This document shows, piece by piece, positions 9,970 to 24,747 of a stretch of 64,000 nt of DNA. The stretch is taken from the NCBI GenBank assembly GCA_037975125.1, contig CM075851.1:127842349-127906348 (forward strand), written 5' to 3'. The position numbers were made by a program, and so were the translations under genes. Under the pieces are notes generated by a model that was not told where the DNA came from, made no database searches, and was given only the letters and a program-made list of their open reading frames with translations. Source of the DNA: Latrodectus hesperus (taxonomy: Eukaryota > Arthropoda > Arachnida > Araneae > Theridiidae). Every line of letters begins with the position of its first letter. Position 1 is the stretch's first letter.

Positions 9970-10480
9970 TTCTTCTTCTTCTTAGAGTTGGGTTTGTATG
10001 TCATTGGGCACCTCTGCTTTTATCAACATTTTGCACTATTAACTCATAACCCAATGTTTCCTAGTTCCAGTTGCTCGGGTCACCCACTTTATTTATAAAG
10101 TCCGATAACACTTTAATGGAGTCTAGGATTAACTCTCTAGTATGGATGATGCCTAAAGAAGTTCATCTAGGGAGGGCAAGAGCCTCGCATTCGTAAATGA
10201 TATGCTTGGCCGTTTCCTCTTGCGTATGACATTTCCTGCAGATAGGGTCTTGCTGAAACAGTCGCATTTTATGGAGGTGTTTTCTGAAATAGTAGTGCCC
10301 AGTGATGAAGCCTACGATTAAACGTATCTTCTGCCTAGAGCATCTTAGAATTTCAGAGGCAATCCTTGCTGAAGATCCACAGATCATACTTTTAGCGTGG
10401 GTTCGACCAGGAGTGTTAAGCCAAGCTTCATACATCTTCTGTTTTTCCCATCTAAGAACATTGGTTTTTGCTTTATTTTG
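9970..10480 (-). pseudogene. LINE 3' end: C-terminal zinc knuckle of a non-LTR polyprotein plus 3' UTR
   Basis: The minus strand encodes GHYYFRKHLHKMRLFQQDPI followed by CRKCHTQEETAKHIIYEC, a C-x2-C-x8-H-x4-C motif found after the RNase H domain of Jockey/I-type arthropod LINEs. The stop and 3' UTR follow towards lower coordinates, ending in a short (AAG)n tail (TTCTTCTTCTTC on the plus strand near 9971). From zinc knuckle to tail it closely matches the plus-strand element at 15273-16058. Upstream the frame is broken near 10470. It is a 5'-truncated dead copy. Confidence 0.8.
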
Positions 10481-10534
10481 CTTTTTAAATACCTAATGAA
10501 TTCTATTTTCTTTTTACACAGTAAGTTCCTTACA

Positions 10535-10605
10535 CACTCTCTCTGTCAGGCAATCTCTCGCATTGATTCAACAGTTCTTGGGTTTGAGTCCCACCTTAGC
10601 TTGAT
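10535..10605 (+). repeat. Possible tRNA-like SINE head
   Basis: A good B-box-like GGGTTTGAGTCCC (10580-10592) lies about 35 bases after a weak A-box-like region. No cloverleaf stems are obvious, so this is only a candidate. Confidence 0.25.
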
Positions 10606-10649
10606 TGTTTGCAATGGTTCTGAATCAAGTTTGAACAGTAGATCCCGGT

Positions 10650-12487
10650 CTAATTAACTCTCGTGTTCAAAAAAAATGGCTGTTTAGCAACAACAGATCT
10701 GCATTAAGCAGTATATAATCTTATGGAAACTGTGAGACGCAAGCGACAGCAGGTGGTCGTTTTTACCCACCTCTTATATACGAATGCTCACGTTTTTACG
10801 AACTAGTGTCTAGTCCCTATTCTGACACCGTAGACACTATGAGAATTTAGACTCCCATTTTCGAATTAAAATTTTGAAAGATCTCTTTTTTGCGAACTTT
10901 CGTTTCTGATCTTTTTATGGCCTGTTATTTTTTCAGTTTTTTTTTATGTAATGCCTGCGAATTCCATTCATTTATGATCAACGAAGCAACTCGCGCAAGC
11001 ATTGCAGATACTATAGGAACCATCATCAAATACACGTAGATATCAGGCATTTCATGGAGAAGGATTGTGGCGACGAATTCAACTTGTGTGTTTCCGTAGG
11101 GCATAGAAAGGTGGAAAAGAAGTTTGTGCTCCCTTGTTCTGTAGTTGGTTTCGTTTCATTTGAAAAACTCGATTTATGCAATTTCATTTGTGAAGAGAGA
11201 TTGAACCGATTCCTGTAAGGCTTTGTCGCACCCGAAGAAACGAACGTGTTTGTCAGTTGAAGTAAAACAAAAAGAATTCTGAAAGTAGACAAAAAGAAAA
11301 ACTAAATAAGACAAAAATTGCTGCAAAATAAAGAAATCTTAAGCAGTGTTTCTCAACTGGATTACTCCAAAGACCGGCAAACTATTTCTGTACGTTCTCT
11401 CAAATCTATAAGTTTAAATATTCGACCCATTGACAAAAATTTTCCTCTTAAGTAAATCATGATGACAAAAAATTTTTTTTGTTGTTGCTTCTAATCCCAG
11501 ATGATGTAGCTAAGTTAAACCATCTCCATAAAACCAAAAACCATTGAAAATCTGAAAATAAAATTGGATTCTCCAAAACCTCATTCACAGTAAAATTCAG
11601 ACAACCACAGTAGCAATTCAACACTGGGGTGGTGATTAGGTGAACGACTCGAACCGATGGAAACTCAGCGGCCCAGTTTACTTAAATAAAATTAATATGA
11701 AACATATTTTACCGATCATCTAATATTGTTTCCTTCTTGGACATATCAGCATTTTCAACAGATTTTATTGAAGGACACATAATTAACATTCAATAATTTC
11801 AGTATTAGAATTTTGCTTTTATTTTTTATTTATTTATGTATTTTTACTAATAGAAAAACTCCAATAAATTTGTTTTGAGACAGTTTTCGTTAGAATTTTT
11901 TAAATTATTTCCAATTTTAGAAAAAAAAAAATTTGAATTAGCAGATTGTAAATTGTTATGATTTTCTAAATATTTTTTTAAATTTTACAATGGATATTTA
12001 ATTGTAAAAATATGAAAAAAATTATTATTGCTTCTATAAGACATATATTTTTAACAAGTCCTCATAAATTCATTCATAAGTTATTTATTTAGTTCTTCCA
12101 ATGTATTTGTAACAATAGGTATATAACATAGAACATATTTAAACAAGAGATTTTGATTTATTTAAAACAGAACATCGATTCTATTTTAATATAGAACTTT
12201 GTTTAGTTCCTTTTTGATATTGTTTTTCATCAATTTTATATTAACAGCAGGAAAATTTACTTAAATATGAATATTCTTGAAATTTTTTAAAAGAAATATT
12301 TACAGAGCTAAGGGTGATAAAAAGTTACAAATTTTCGGTAATAAGTGTTAAATTTATTATTGTGATGAGATTAAAAATATTTGTTAAATTCTCCATTTCA
12401 ATATTTATGAACTTAAGCACAAAAACAAAATGCTCACAAAAGATAAGGGTTTATTGTTATTTTTTTACACATTATATACATCAGACC
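10650..12487. other. Unassigned region
   Basis: 10.7-11.3 kb has moderate GC and a minus-strand open frame (11026-11292) without recognisable motifs. 11.3-12.45 kb is AT-rich. Nothing identifiable was found. Confidence 0.45.
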
Positions 12488-12612
12488 CCGGGCTTTTTCC
12501 AAAGTTCTTTTTAAGTATCTCCCATCTTTGTCAGAAGCACACATGAGCCATTTCTTAGTATATTTCTGTACATCACTATCTGTAATACAGCTGCCAGGGC
12601 ATTGAGTAGAAG
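12488..12612 (-). CDS. Candidate Cys-containing exon, copy 1
   Basis: On the minus strand a good acceptor (TTATTTTTATTTGTAG, ending at 12613) precedes an open frame reading STQCPGSCITDSDVQKYTKK and then WLMCASDKDGRYLKRT. A near-copy of its central part (DVQKY.KKWLMCA) lies 550 bases upstream at the edge of the assembly gap. Two related sequences that keep the reading frame argue for coding. The donor or end is uncertain; the frame runs on to a TGA near 12430. It would be phase-compatible with the candidate first exon at 14228-14273, which leaves one base. I do not recognise the family. Confidence 0.4.
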
Positions 12613-13145
12613 CTACAAATAAAAATAATTAATATAAGAAACAACATAAATTTTCAAGCATTTTTATTTGATACTATTAACATTAAATTGCTTCTGCATA
12701 AATTGTGCCTAATCTAACAAAATAATTTTAAATATTATACTGAAATGTCTTGCAATTTCAAATTTGTTAAAAGACTATTAAAATTATGATTTAAAATTAG
12801 AAGGAAAATTTATAAATTATAAAGTTTATCTATATACTCCAATTAATATTTTGATCCAGTGGAAAACTTCACATTTATTAAGCATATAAATGCGTAAATG
12901 AAAAATAAAAACTATCCATTAATTTTTCATAATAAGTTACAAACACTATATAAAGTGAAATCATATACATTAAACAAAGAATAACAGAAACATAAGAAAT
13001 ATTGTGTTCTTAGGATTTTTTACAATGGTTATGATTCTGAAATATTTAGAGTAAACTGAATGAGTAAAAATAAATTTTTACATTTGAACTGAATGATGTT
13101 TTCATATATCATTATATACCTTTTAAAATTTATTTCTACAATTTA

Positions 13146-13201
13146 TTCTCTGTCAGGAGCACACATCAACCATTTCTTTATATATTTCTGTACATCAATA
13201 T
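13146..13201 (-). CDS. Candidate Cys-containing exon, copy 2, cut by the gap
   Basis: Reading away from the gap on the minus strand gives DVQKYIKKWLMCAPDRE and then TAA. It matches copy 1 at most positions over the shared part, but ends four residues after the Cys. The 5' part of the exon is lost in the N run. A local duplication of one exon or one small gene is the simplest reading. Confidence 0.4.
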
Positions 13202-13701
13202 NNNNNNNNNNNNNNNNNNNNNNNNNNNNNNNNNNNNNNNNNNNNNNNNNNNNNNNNNNNNNNNNNNNNNNNNNNNNNNNNNNNNNNNNNNNNNNNNNNN
13301 NNNNNNNNNNNNNNNNNNNNNNNNNNNNNNNNNNNNNNNNNNNNNNNNNNNNNNNNNNNNNNNNNNNNNNNNNNNNNNNNNNNNNNNNNNNNNNNNNNNN
13401 NNNNNNNNNNNNNNNNNNNNNNNNNNNNNNNNNNNNNNNNNNNNNNNNNNNNNNNNNNNNNNNNNNNNNNNNNNNNNNNNNNNNNNNNNNNNNNNNNNNN
13501 NNNNNNNNNNNNNNNNNNNNNNNNNNNNNNNNNNNNNNNNNNNNNNNNNNNNNNNNNNNNNNNNNNNNNNNNNNNNNNNNNNNNNNNNNNNNNNNNNNNN
13601 NNNNNNNNNNNNNNNNNNNNNNNNNNNNNNNNNNNNNNNNNNNNNNNNNNNNNNNNNNNNNNNNNNNNNNNNNNNNNNNNNNNNNNNNNNNNNNNNNNNN
13701 N
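13202..13701. other. Assembly gap (500 N)
   Basis: Exactly 500 unknown bases, a conventional placeholder length, so the true size is unknown. The right flank starts with TGTGTGTGTG, suggesting that a (TG)n microsatellite broke the assembly. Confidence 0.99.
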
Positions 13702-14227
13702 TGTGTGTGTGAACAAATTTTTCACTCTTAACCACTCGCACAGATTTGATAAGTGCTTGGTGGAATGATGATTATTCCTTTTTGAAGTAGTTTCTCACTC
13801 TTTCTAGAAAACATTGTAAAACGCTGTAAAATATGTATGAAAATAGGAAGTGCTCATGTACCCGCTTCATGTCTTCTTTTTCAGATATTACACTCTTTTG
13901 TTAATGACTCCAATATGAAAGACTCTTATATTCTATAAAATTTCAATATTGTTTCGGTCATTGTTTCATGAAATGTATGTAGTCATGAAATTTTATTTTG
14001 CTTCTGTAATTCCCTTAAATTGTCCGCGAATAAACATATTTATTACTGTCCTGCTGCACTTTGTGTAAATCAAAGCAAGATTTTTCGATTTGTTCGCAAG
14101 AATTTCACTTCATCGTTGTGTTCATTTAACTTTATTTGGTAAAATCCTATTTAGGTCCACCACTTGGTGAGAGCTGAAAAAAGGGCGTCAAACATTTTCT
14201 CACCAACCAAAATGACGTGATTCTTAC

Positions 14228-14273
14228 CTCTTGCATTCAATAATGTGAAAAATTCTGATGTGTATTCGCTCAT
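14228..14273 (-). CDS. Candidate first coding exon of a small minus-strand gene
   Basis: The ATG at 14271-14273 opens MSEYTSEFFTLLNAR and is followed at 14227 by a strong donor, GAG|GTAAGAA. The ATG is 29 bases after a putative transcription start, and a TATA box stands 27 bases before that start. The exon leaves one base, which matches the phase of the exon at 12488-12612. No signal peptide is evident. The model rests on promoter geometry and splice sites only. Confidence 0.4.
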
Positions 14274-14298
14274 GATGCTAGACAATTGCGCAATATAA

Positions 14299-14330
14299 AA
14301 CTGATAAGAAAAAAAGTTATTCTTTTATAA
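14299..14330 (-). promoter_or_regulatory. Putative core promoter: TATA box plus initiator
   Basis: On the minus strand TTATAAAAG (14330-14322) is followed by TCAGTT (14304-14299), the arthropod initiator consensus, with the TATA box starting at about -27 relative to the initiator A at 14302. This spacing is what a focused arthropod promoter uses. AT-rich DNA gives chance TATA matches, so the evidence is the combination. Confidence 0.42.
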
Positions 14331-14916
14331 AGAACACAAGTGTGTTTATATTTTAAAACCAAACATAAACGTGAAATATAAATTTAAATAATATTTTTCT
14401 AATAAGTTGCTTAGAATAAAAATCATTTGCATTTTTTAAAAAAAATAATTCTTATATCTCTTAATTCTAATTAATTAAGTAATTTTAAAATATTAGGCTC
14501 ATAAATATTATAATATTATTATTTTTATTGGAATTTCCAAAAAAAAATCATTTAGTTTTTTAACAGAATTGATTTTTTTTTTTTTTTTTTTTTTTTACCA
14601 CTGAAAATATCGTTTTAATATATTATGATGGAATGAACTTTCGTCAGAAGATTATTTTTAAAAATGTCACGCAGTAGTTGTTGCCATAGAATCACAACCA
14701 ATTAAATTGTAGTTGAAAACTCATCATATTAAAGACTAATGAATAGGCATTTTAAATTCGTTGTATTAAATAATCCAGTTTGACTTTGTAATCTGCTGAT
14801 TTGGTTCCACCTTTCCTCCATGGTGATGGGTTGGGTCCAAATAAGATTCAACTGCCTTATTTAAGTACAATGAAAAATAGCCCTATCGTGATGATATTTG
14901 TTTGATTCGTTAGTCC
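14331..14916. other. AT-rich spacer with a poly-T run
   Basis: Contains a T22-type homopolymer near 14572-14596 and otherwise nothing I can name. Confidence 0.5.
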
Positions 14917-15260
14917 CTCTATGACAGTGGTTGGCAACTTTGACATTCAAAAGAGCCAATTCTAGAAAATTTTAAATTGAAATTTATTCATAGAGCCATT
15001 TTTTAATATAAGCTTTGCTTTAGTAGGAGACATTGTTATGCAATTAATTATGATTAAAAGTACACTCTCAAGCTGGCCATTGCTAAATAAGTCTTAAATT
15101 TATACTAACAGTAAATTACATAAAACTTCGTATCATATTATATAAAGAAAATAATATTTATTTAAAAATATCACAAGTAAAATAATATAAAAGGTTGTCT
15201 TAAAAATAACTACAAATACTCCACTACAGTTTACATTGGTCTTACATTTCCTTAGAAAGT

Positions 15261-15272
15261 AAAGGTAAGTTG
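15261..15272. repeat. Target-site duplication, left copy
   Basis: AAAGGTAAGTTG is repeated exactly at 16059-16070 and brackets the LINE derivative. Twelve identical bases define both ends of that insertion. Confidence 0.88.
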
Positions 15273-16058
15273 CTAGCCACCAGGCGCGTCGGCAGGTGGT
15301 GGATCGCCGAACGTCCTGTAGGAATGACAGGATAGCCTTGAATATAGAATAAGAGGCCGCGAACCAGCTCCCGTAAACCCTGGTGTTATGCGATCCGTGC
15401 CTAGGGCTAATTGGCACCGCGGTATTGGTGTCTTAACGGAGCCTCTAGTTGCCTGGCAAACTTCTAGAGTAATTTGCCTTGCCCAGTATCTCAGGCAATG
15501 CTGGGTGGACTTATATTACCTGAGCTTATTAATTGTTATCTTGTGGCTGAAAAGACACAAGAAATAACAAATCTTTCTGCATTTGCAGGTGATGCCTCTG
15601 AAGTAGACCTTGCTGAAAAAGACAAGGGAACTCAGAGGCAATCTTGTAAAGGGGCAGTAATGAATCTTTTACTTGAGGTAGAAATGACCTCCAAACCATC
15701 TTCTGGTGGAAGCCAGGAAGCTATCCCTAGCATGACTGACTTTCTGACCAGATGGGACTGTTTCAGCAAGACCCTATCTGCTGGAAATGTAATGTCATAC
15801 GCAAGAGGAAACGGCAGAGCATATCATTTATGAATGCGAGGCTCTTGCCCTCCCTATATTAACTTCTTTAGGCATCATCCATACTAGAGAGTTACACCTA
15901 GGCTCCATTAAAGGGTTATCAGACTTTATTAATAAAGTGGGTGACCCGAGCAACTGGAACTAGGAAACATTGGGTTTGGAGTTAATGGTACAAAATGCTG
16001 ATAAAAGCAGAGGTGCCCAATGACATACAAACCCAACCTTAAGAAGAAGAAGAAGAAG
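15273..16058 (+). mobile_element. Internally deleted non-LTR retrotransposon derivative with intact ends and 12-bp TSD
   Basis: The element starts with a GC-rich 5' leader (CAGGCGCGTCGGCAGGTGG), typical of a LINE 5' UTR. It then has an open frame 15474-15833 that looks like a first-ORF fragment, and at about 15745 it joins directly to the end of the polyprotein (CTGTTTCAGCAAGACCCTAT, encoding LFQQDPI and the CCHC knuckle, frameshifted). The 3' UTR matches the copy at 9970-10480 and ends in (AAG)n. EN, RT and RNase H are missing. Perfect TSDs show that the deleted form itself was inserted by target-primed reverse transcription, so it was retrotransposed after or during the deletion. Confidence 0.82.
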
Positions 16059-16070
16059 AAAGGTAAGTTG

Positions 16071-16900
16071 GATTTGTATGATGTAGTTTTTAATTTAAAG
16101 CACGATTTCAAGTTCTCATTTAAAAGCTGATTCTTTAATTCACTTATGAAATTGTTCATGCTTGATAATGATTGTTCACTTGAACATGTAGACCCAAATA
16201 AGGAAAGAATTGCAAAATCTAGATTTTTCAGTCGAACATATGAGTCAGGAATACTATTCAAAGCGTTAAAATTAACAAATCTTCCCTATCCAGACCTTTT
16301 AAAGCAGATTAATTGTGTTGTAAACTTAGTTCACACTTATTTCTGTCCAGTAGCTCTAAATAGGCATTAAAGCGCTCGAATATTGATCTCCATAATTCTT
16401 TGCTTTTTAAATAAAGTAACTGCAATACAGAGCTGCCTATATCAGTATTAAAAATGAAAAATTAAGTTCTGTTACCTTTTGACATTCAGAGGTTTTATTA
16501 CATAGGTTAGCAACGCTTTGCTGTTTCTGAAATCTTTAAACCTGCAGAGAAAATCTTCCTTCATATTTATTAGTATTCTTTTTCTGTTTGCTATTTCAAG
16601 CAAACGCCAATATTAAACTTACTTTCCAGACAATATTTTAATAGGCATGGAAAGAGATTAGGATTTTCTCTTTCAAAATCTTCAGCAAAAAACAACAATT
16701 TGTTTTCGAATGAAATTATTTATTTTAACGTCGAAAAAATTGCGTTTCTTTTTCCTTGTATCTTACGATTAAGCTGATTTAGAAATGAGAAGTAACATCC
16801 ATACCATAAAATAAATTTCTGAATCCACTAATAATTCGTTAGCTATGCATAGTAAATATTCTTCTCGAGAAGAAATGTTGTTTGCAAGCGGTTGCTAGGT
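16071..16900 (-). pseudogene. hAT transposase pseudogene, C-terminal dimerisation domain best preserved
   Basis: The minus-strand frame at 16261-16071 reads LDFAILSLFGSTCSSEQSLS, then SMNNFISELKNQLLNENLKS, the hAT C-terminal (hATC) domain. Upstream (16390-16262) LQLLYLKSKELW matches the region before hATC but has stops. The last codons are split by the LINE insertion. Joining across one TSD restores a few more codons (LLSKEM, beyond 15260) before a stop. Further 5' parts (to about 17.2 kb) are too decayed to place. Confidence 0.75.
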
Positions 16901-17388
16901 TTGACCTCACACTAATGCCGCTTATTCTTATCTGTATTGATAAGCATGATTGGATGACGAATCATTATGAAGGGTACGGATTCGTCAATATTTGCTTCAC
17001 TTATCGAAAACTATTTTGAAACAACTGATGCAGAGACTATGTCACCGTAAAAACCATCGTACTTTTTATAGGAATGATTGCGAAAAATTTCGCACCATTT
17101 GTCTAGACCTTGTTAATTTGGCTTTCAATAATTGATGCTCCTTCTTTATAGCCTTGTGTTTCAAAAATTTTTATTCGTCTCTTACAAGACAAGATAACAA
17201 GTAATATTTCATGCTTGGACCTAAGCATTTTGGAGAAGAGCCGTAGATGAGGAGCAAAAAGCCGCATGCTCCTCACGAGCCGTGGTTTGCCGATCACTGC
17301 TCTATGGTCATTCTCTTCACACAATAGCTAATTCGCTCAGGACTCGTAGTTTAAAAGATTCCGAGCCTCAGCAATCATTCACACCGGA

Positions 17389-17465
17389 GTTGAGAATTGA
17401 ACACGCGAATTGCTAATCTGTAGACCAGATCATTAATCATTCAGTTATCTGCTCTGCGTTTGAAA
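17389..17465 (-). repeat. tRNA-like SINE head
   Basis: The reverse complement has CAGATAACTGAATGATTAAT, then GATCTGGTCTACAG, then GTGTTCAATTCTC, matching the A-box, variable region and B-box layout of the copy at 7389-7462. The body continues towards about 17320. Diverged and not expected to be functional. Confidence 0.45.
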
Positions 17466-17469
17466 TTGG

Positions 17470-21394
<3,925 letters not shown>

Positions 21395-21655
21395 TGTCTC
21401 ATAGTCAGCACTTAAGATTTGAAGAGCCTCTGATGGGGAGGGTGAGTAGGGAGACGGTTGATGCCAGGAGTGGATTGATGAAGCTGTGTTTTTTTTTTTT
21501 TTTTTCTTTGTAATATTGATACTTACTCTTTGTACGCTACGCAGACGTGAGAGAGATGTTAGCGAACCCAGATATGACTCCTTTGTAATTTTGTTTCTTT
21601 TTTAATAAAATGTGTTTGTTTTCAAAATTTGGAGTCATTAGTTTGTTTCATAACA
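21395..21655 (+). repeat. 5' LTR of the Gypsy-type element
   Basis: It starts TGTCTCATAGTCAGCACTTA and ends TTTGTTTCATAACA, with the TG...CA ends of an LTR. It contains AATAAA-like sequence near 21604 and a T18-type run. The sequence after it, TTGGCAGCGGTTTTGG at about 21669, is in the place of a primer binding site; I have not matched it to a tRNA. Confidence 0.88.
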
Positions 21656-22129
21656 AACTTATGTTCTGTTGGCAGCGGTTTTGGATGCTTTTATTATGCT
21701 TTGCATTAGCATCCACTGAGAAAATTAATTATGTGCACTATAATGGATTACGTGCCGTGGAATACAGGTAGGCCATTTTGATCAATCTTTCTCTGGCTAC
21801 TATTGCAAATAAACAGTTTGGTATGTTATATAAATTTATAGAATATTTAGTTCCAATCTTATTTACGTGGTTTTTCATGCTATATCAATTAATTTTGTAT
21901 ATAAGCTTGTAAGTGGTGTATTCCATATTACAAAAGCTAATTTCTGTGTCCCGTGTATTCGAATTTACAGTGTAATATTTTTTATAAGAGAAGTATCTTA
22001 TTGTATATTTATATTTCATAATTTTTATGTGGTTGATGTATTTCAATTCACGTAGGAATATGTTAAAATAACTATGTTGTTATAGATTAATAAGTAAAAT
22101 CAAAAGTATAATTATATACATATTTTTTA

Positions 22130-22445
22130 ATGTTTCACTGATATATAAAGTAGACTTTATGAAAGGAATATACTTTAGAAAGATTTGATTTCATTATGTG
22201 AAAACGAAAGTATATTATTACAAATAGGTTTGAATTTAAAGTAGTGTGAGATTTATTGATGTGTTTGATTGTTGTTTGCAATGTATCATGTTTCACTGAT
22301 ATATAAAGTAGATTTTATGAAAGGAATATACTTTAGAAAGATTTGATTTCATTATGTGAAAACGAAAGCATATTATTACAAATAGATTTGAATTTAAAGT
22401 AATGTGAGATTTATTGATGTGTTTGATTGTTGTTTGCAATGTATC
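22130..22445. repeat. Tandem duplication, 2 x 158 bp
   Basis: ATGTTTCACTGATATATAAA starts at 22130 and again at 22288, and the two 158-bp copies differ at only about five positions. It lies in the untranslated leader of the LTR element and is younger than most of the element's decay. Confidence 0.93.
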
Positions 22446-23129
22446 TAACTGATTTATTTGATTTAAATCGCATATGTTTTTTTTCTTCATTGTTAAGGAT
22501 TTGAAAAGATATTTTCTTAATGTTTAAAATATCTTACGTTATTATCATTATTTGGTTTCTTGTATGATTAACTAACTAAGTTTATTGATTTGAAATCGAA
22601 AGCTGATTTCTGGTTTAGATTAGTTAAAGCTGTTAATTTACATTGTTTCTATTACATATAAAAATATAAATTGTAGTGTTCTATATTTTCAATTAAAAAA
22701 TATGTATAATTTCATTTTCTGATTTAATATAGTAGTAGTATCTATATAAGAATATGATTTTATATAATTTATACGTTTTTTAATTTACATTTTTGATTAA
22801 TAATTCAATTTATCTGAGTATCAAACATTAGCTTGGTGATAAAAACTTAAAATCGAGAGTAGAAGATTTAATATAATACTTGTTCTTCTTTTCAAAATAT
22901 ATGATTTTCCATTTATACACTATTTGTTGTATTACAATATAGTTTCTTTTCATTTAATTTTTTAAATGTTATTGATATGTTTTTATTAGAAGAGTGTGGT
23001 AAATAATTTCAATAGTTATTTACGAAATTTTGCAAATATGTGGGTGTAGTCTATTGCTTTTTTCTCATTATTGCATCGCTTCTGAGATAAAGCGTTTAAT
23101 AAATAAAATGGTTTTTAGCACGGGGAAAA

Positions 23130-23725
23130 AAGGGAGATTTAGTAGAAGTAACTGAAGAGTTAGGGGAAATGGTTCCATATTCTTTTAAAATCCCAGATAT
23201 TAAAAAATTAATTAATAAATTAGTAAAAACTTTAACGAGGAAGAAGTAAAATGTATATTAGATAGGGTAATCGAGGAAAAAGATAAAAGGGAACAAGAAG
23301 AAAAACAGGAAAGAATTAGGCTAGAAGAACTAGAACAAGAAGAAAGAATTAGACGTGAAGAAAGAGAACATATTTTGGAAATGAAACGTCTGGAAATTTC
23401 TTCAAATGCTGCAATTTCGAACACAGAATCAGTTACAGATAGGATTGAACATGCTCAAAAAATTCAATTAATGCAAATAACGCCAAAATTCGATTAAAGG
23501 AAAGATGAGATGAGTTTATACTTAATAAATTTTGAGCGTAGAGCAGAAATATCTCATATTCCAAAATACGAATGGGTAGTTTATCTTGTAAGAGCTTTAC
23601 TTTCAGAAATATCTAACATGTTATCTAGAGAACCTCCAGAAAGGGCTGATGATTACGATTACGTGAAGGAACTTATTCTTAAACGATCCAAGTTAATAAA
23701 AAAAATTAAGACAATTGTTTCTTAA
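23130..23725 (+). pseudogene. Gag remnant of the Gypsy-type element
   Basis: Frames across this stretch read LVEVTEELGEMVPYSFKIPD, then a charged Glu/Arg coiled coil (EEREHILEMKRLEI), then MSLYLINFERRAEISHIPK and EWVVYLVRALL. This resembles the capsid region of arthropod Gypsy elements, which is often hit by the SCAN domain model. At least two stops (near 23248 and 23496) and a frame change break it. Confidence 0.7.
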
Positions 23726-23840
23726 ACACCAGAAAACTTCAGAAAAATCATGGAGAAATTATGCACTAGAATTGAATAGTTACTTTACGGAATGGCTTAC
23801 GGAATTGTAAATAACGACGTTTGAACAGCTTAAGGAGCTA

Positions 23841-24419
23841 ATGGTAACAGATCAATCGAAACGTCATGTGTCTATTGAAATTAAAGAACATTTGTTGGCG
23901 AAATGGCTTAAAATAAATTCTCCGTATGATCTGACAGAGAAAATAGATGAATATGAAAGTTTAAGAGATAGTTTTAAGGCGAAAGATTTTACAAAACTCC
24001 CTCGAAATAATTTTGGTTTTCGTCAACAAAATGAAGACCGTGCCTTTAAGTTTAATGAAGTAGTTCGGAATAATAAATCTCATGTTCTTAAAAGAGTCGA
24101 GAATAAAAATTCTAATTATTCACATGAAAGGGAATTTGAAAAACGAAAACAACTCCGATATTATGAGTGTGGTTCTTATAGTCATTTGCGTCCTCAGTGT
24201 GACAAAATAAAAAAGAACTCCGAAAATGAAAAAGAATCGGTAGCATCCAGCGAAATTGTTAAAAGTACATTTAATGAATTGATGGCTCCTTACACTAGTA
24301 TCGGCACTGTTAATGGATTTCAAATGCCAATCTTAAGAGACACTGGAGCAACTCTTGATTTGATTTGTGAAAAATACGTGAAACCTGATATGTTCACGAA
24401 GGAAAAAGTTTGGCTATGA
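23841..24419 (+). pseudogene. Gag C-terminus, zinc knuckle and protease remnant
   Basis: One open frame carries a basic linker, a degenerate CCHC knuckle (YYECGSYSHLRPQC, in which the first Cys is Tyr), and the aspartic protease active site LRDTGATLDLI with DTG intact. TGA at about 24417 ends it, and protease-like sequence continues beyond (LVCLPIAEVEINCELGHIS). Confidence 0.75.
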
Positions 24420-24747
24420 ACACCTCTTGATGAAACTTTAGTATGCTTACCTATTGCCGAGGTTGAAATAAATTGTGAATTAGGTCACATTTCGACAAAG
24501 GCAGCAGTACTTTGAGATTCTTTGTATCAAGGAAGATATTTACTAGGAAACAAAACAGCCGCTTTATTTGAGGAAATTAAAAAGCATGAGGAGGTGAAAA
24601 TACATATGATAAATGCTATAGAAATTCGAGCTAAAAAAAAGACGTAAGGAAAATAGCACGAATAAAGATATTATTGATTCTGAAATAGAATCCTCTAGGT
24701 CTTGCCTCAAAACTAAACAAAATGAAGAATTAGAGCAAAATGCAATT

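Larger units (their letters stand above)
14925..17299 (-). mobile_element. hAT transposon with TIRs and near-perfect 8-bp TSD, carrying a nested LINE
   Basis: The left end begins CAGTGGTTGGCAACTTTGAC and carries AAGAGCC. The right end, reverse-complemented, begins CAGTGATCGGCAAACCACGG and carries GGCTC words. Flanks are CTCTATGA (14917-14924) and CTCTATGG (17300-17307), 7 of 8 identical. The transposase is on the minus strand (C-terminal domain at 16071-16261). About 0.8 kb of the length is the LINE derivative at 15273-16058 plus its duplicated target, so the hAT was about 1.6 kb before that insertion, shorter than an intact autonomous copy. Confidence 0.85.

Noticed and set aside
13093..13741. 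Open frames of mostly unknown residues
   Set aside because: They run through the 500-N gap and carry no information.
15929..16261. 110-codon minus-strand frame taken as one protein
   Set aside because: It is a chimera: hAT C-terminal domain down to 16071, then antisense LINE 3' UTR and (AAG)n tail (the poly-F run).
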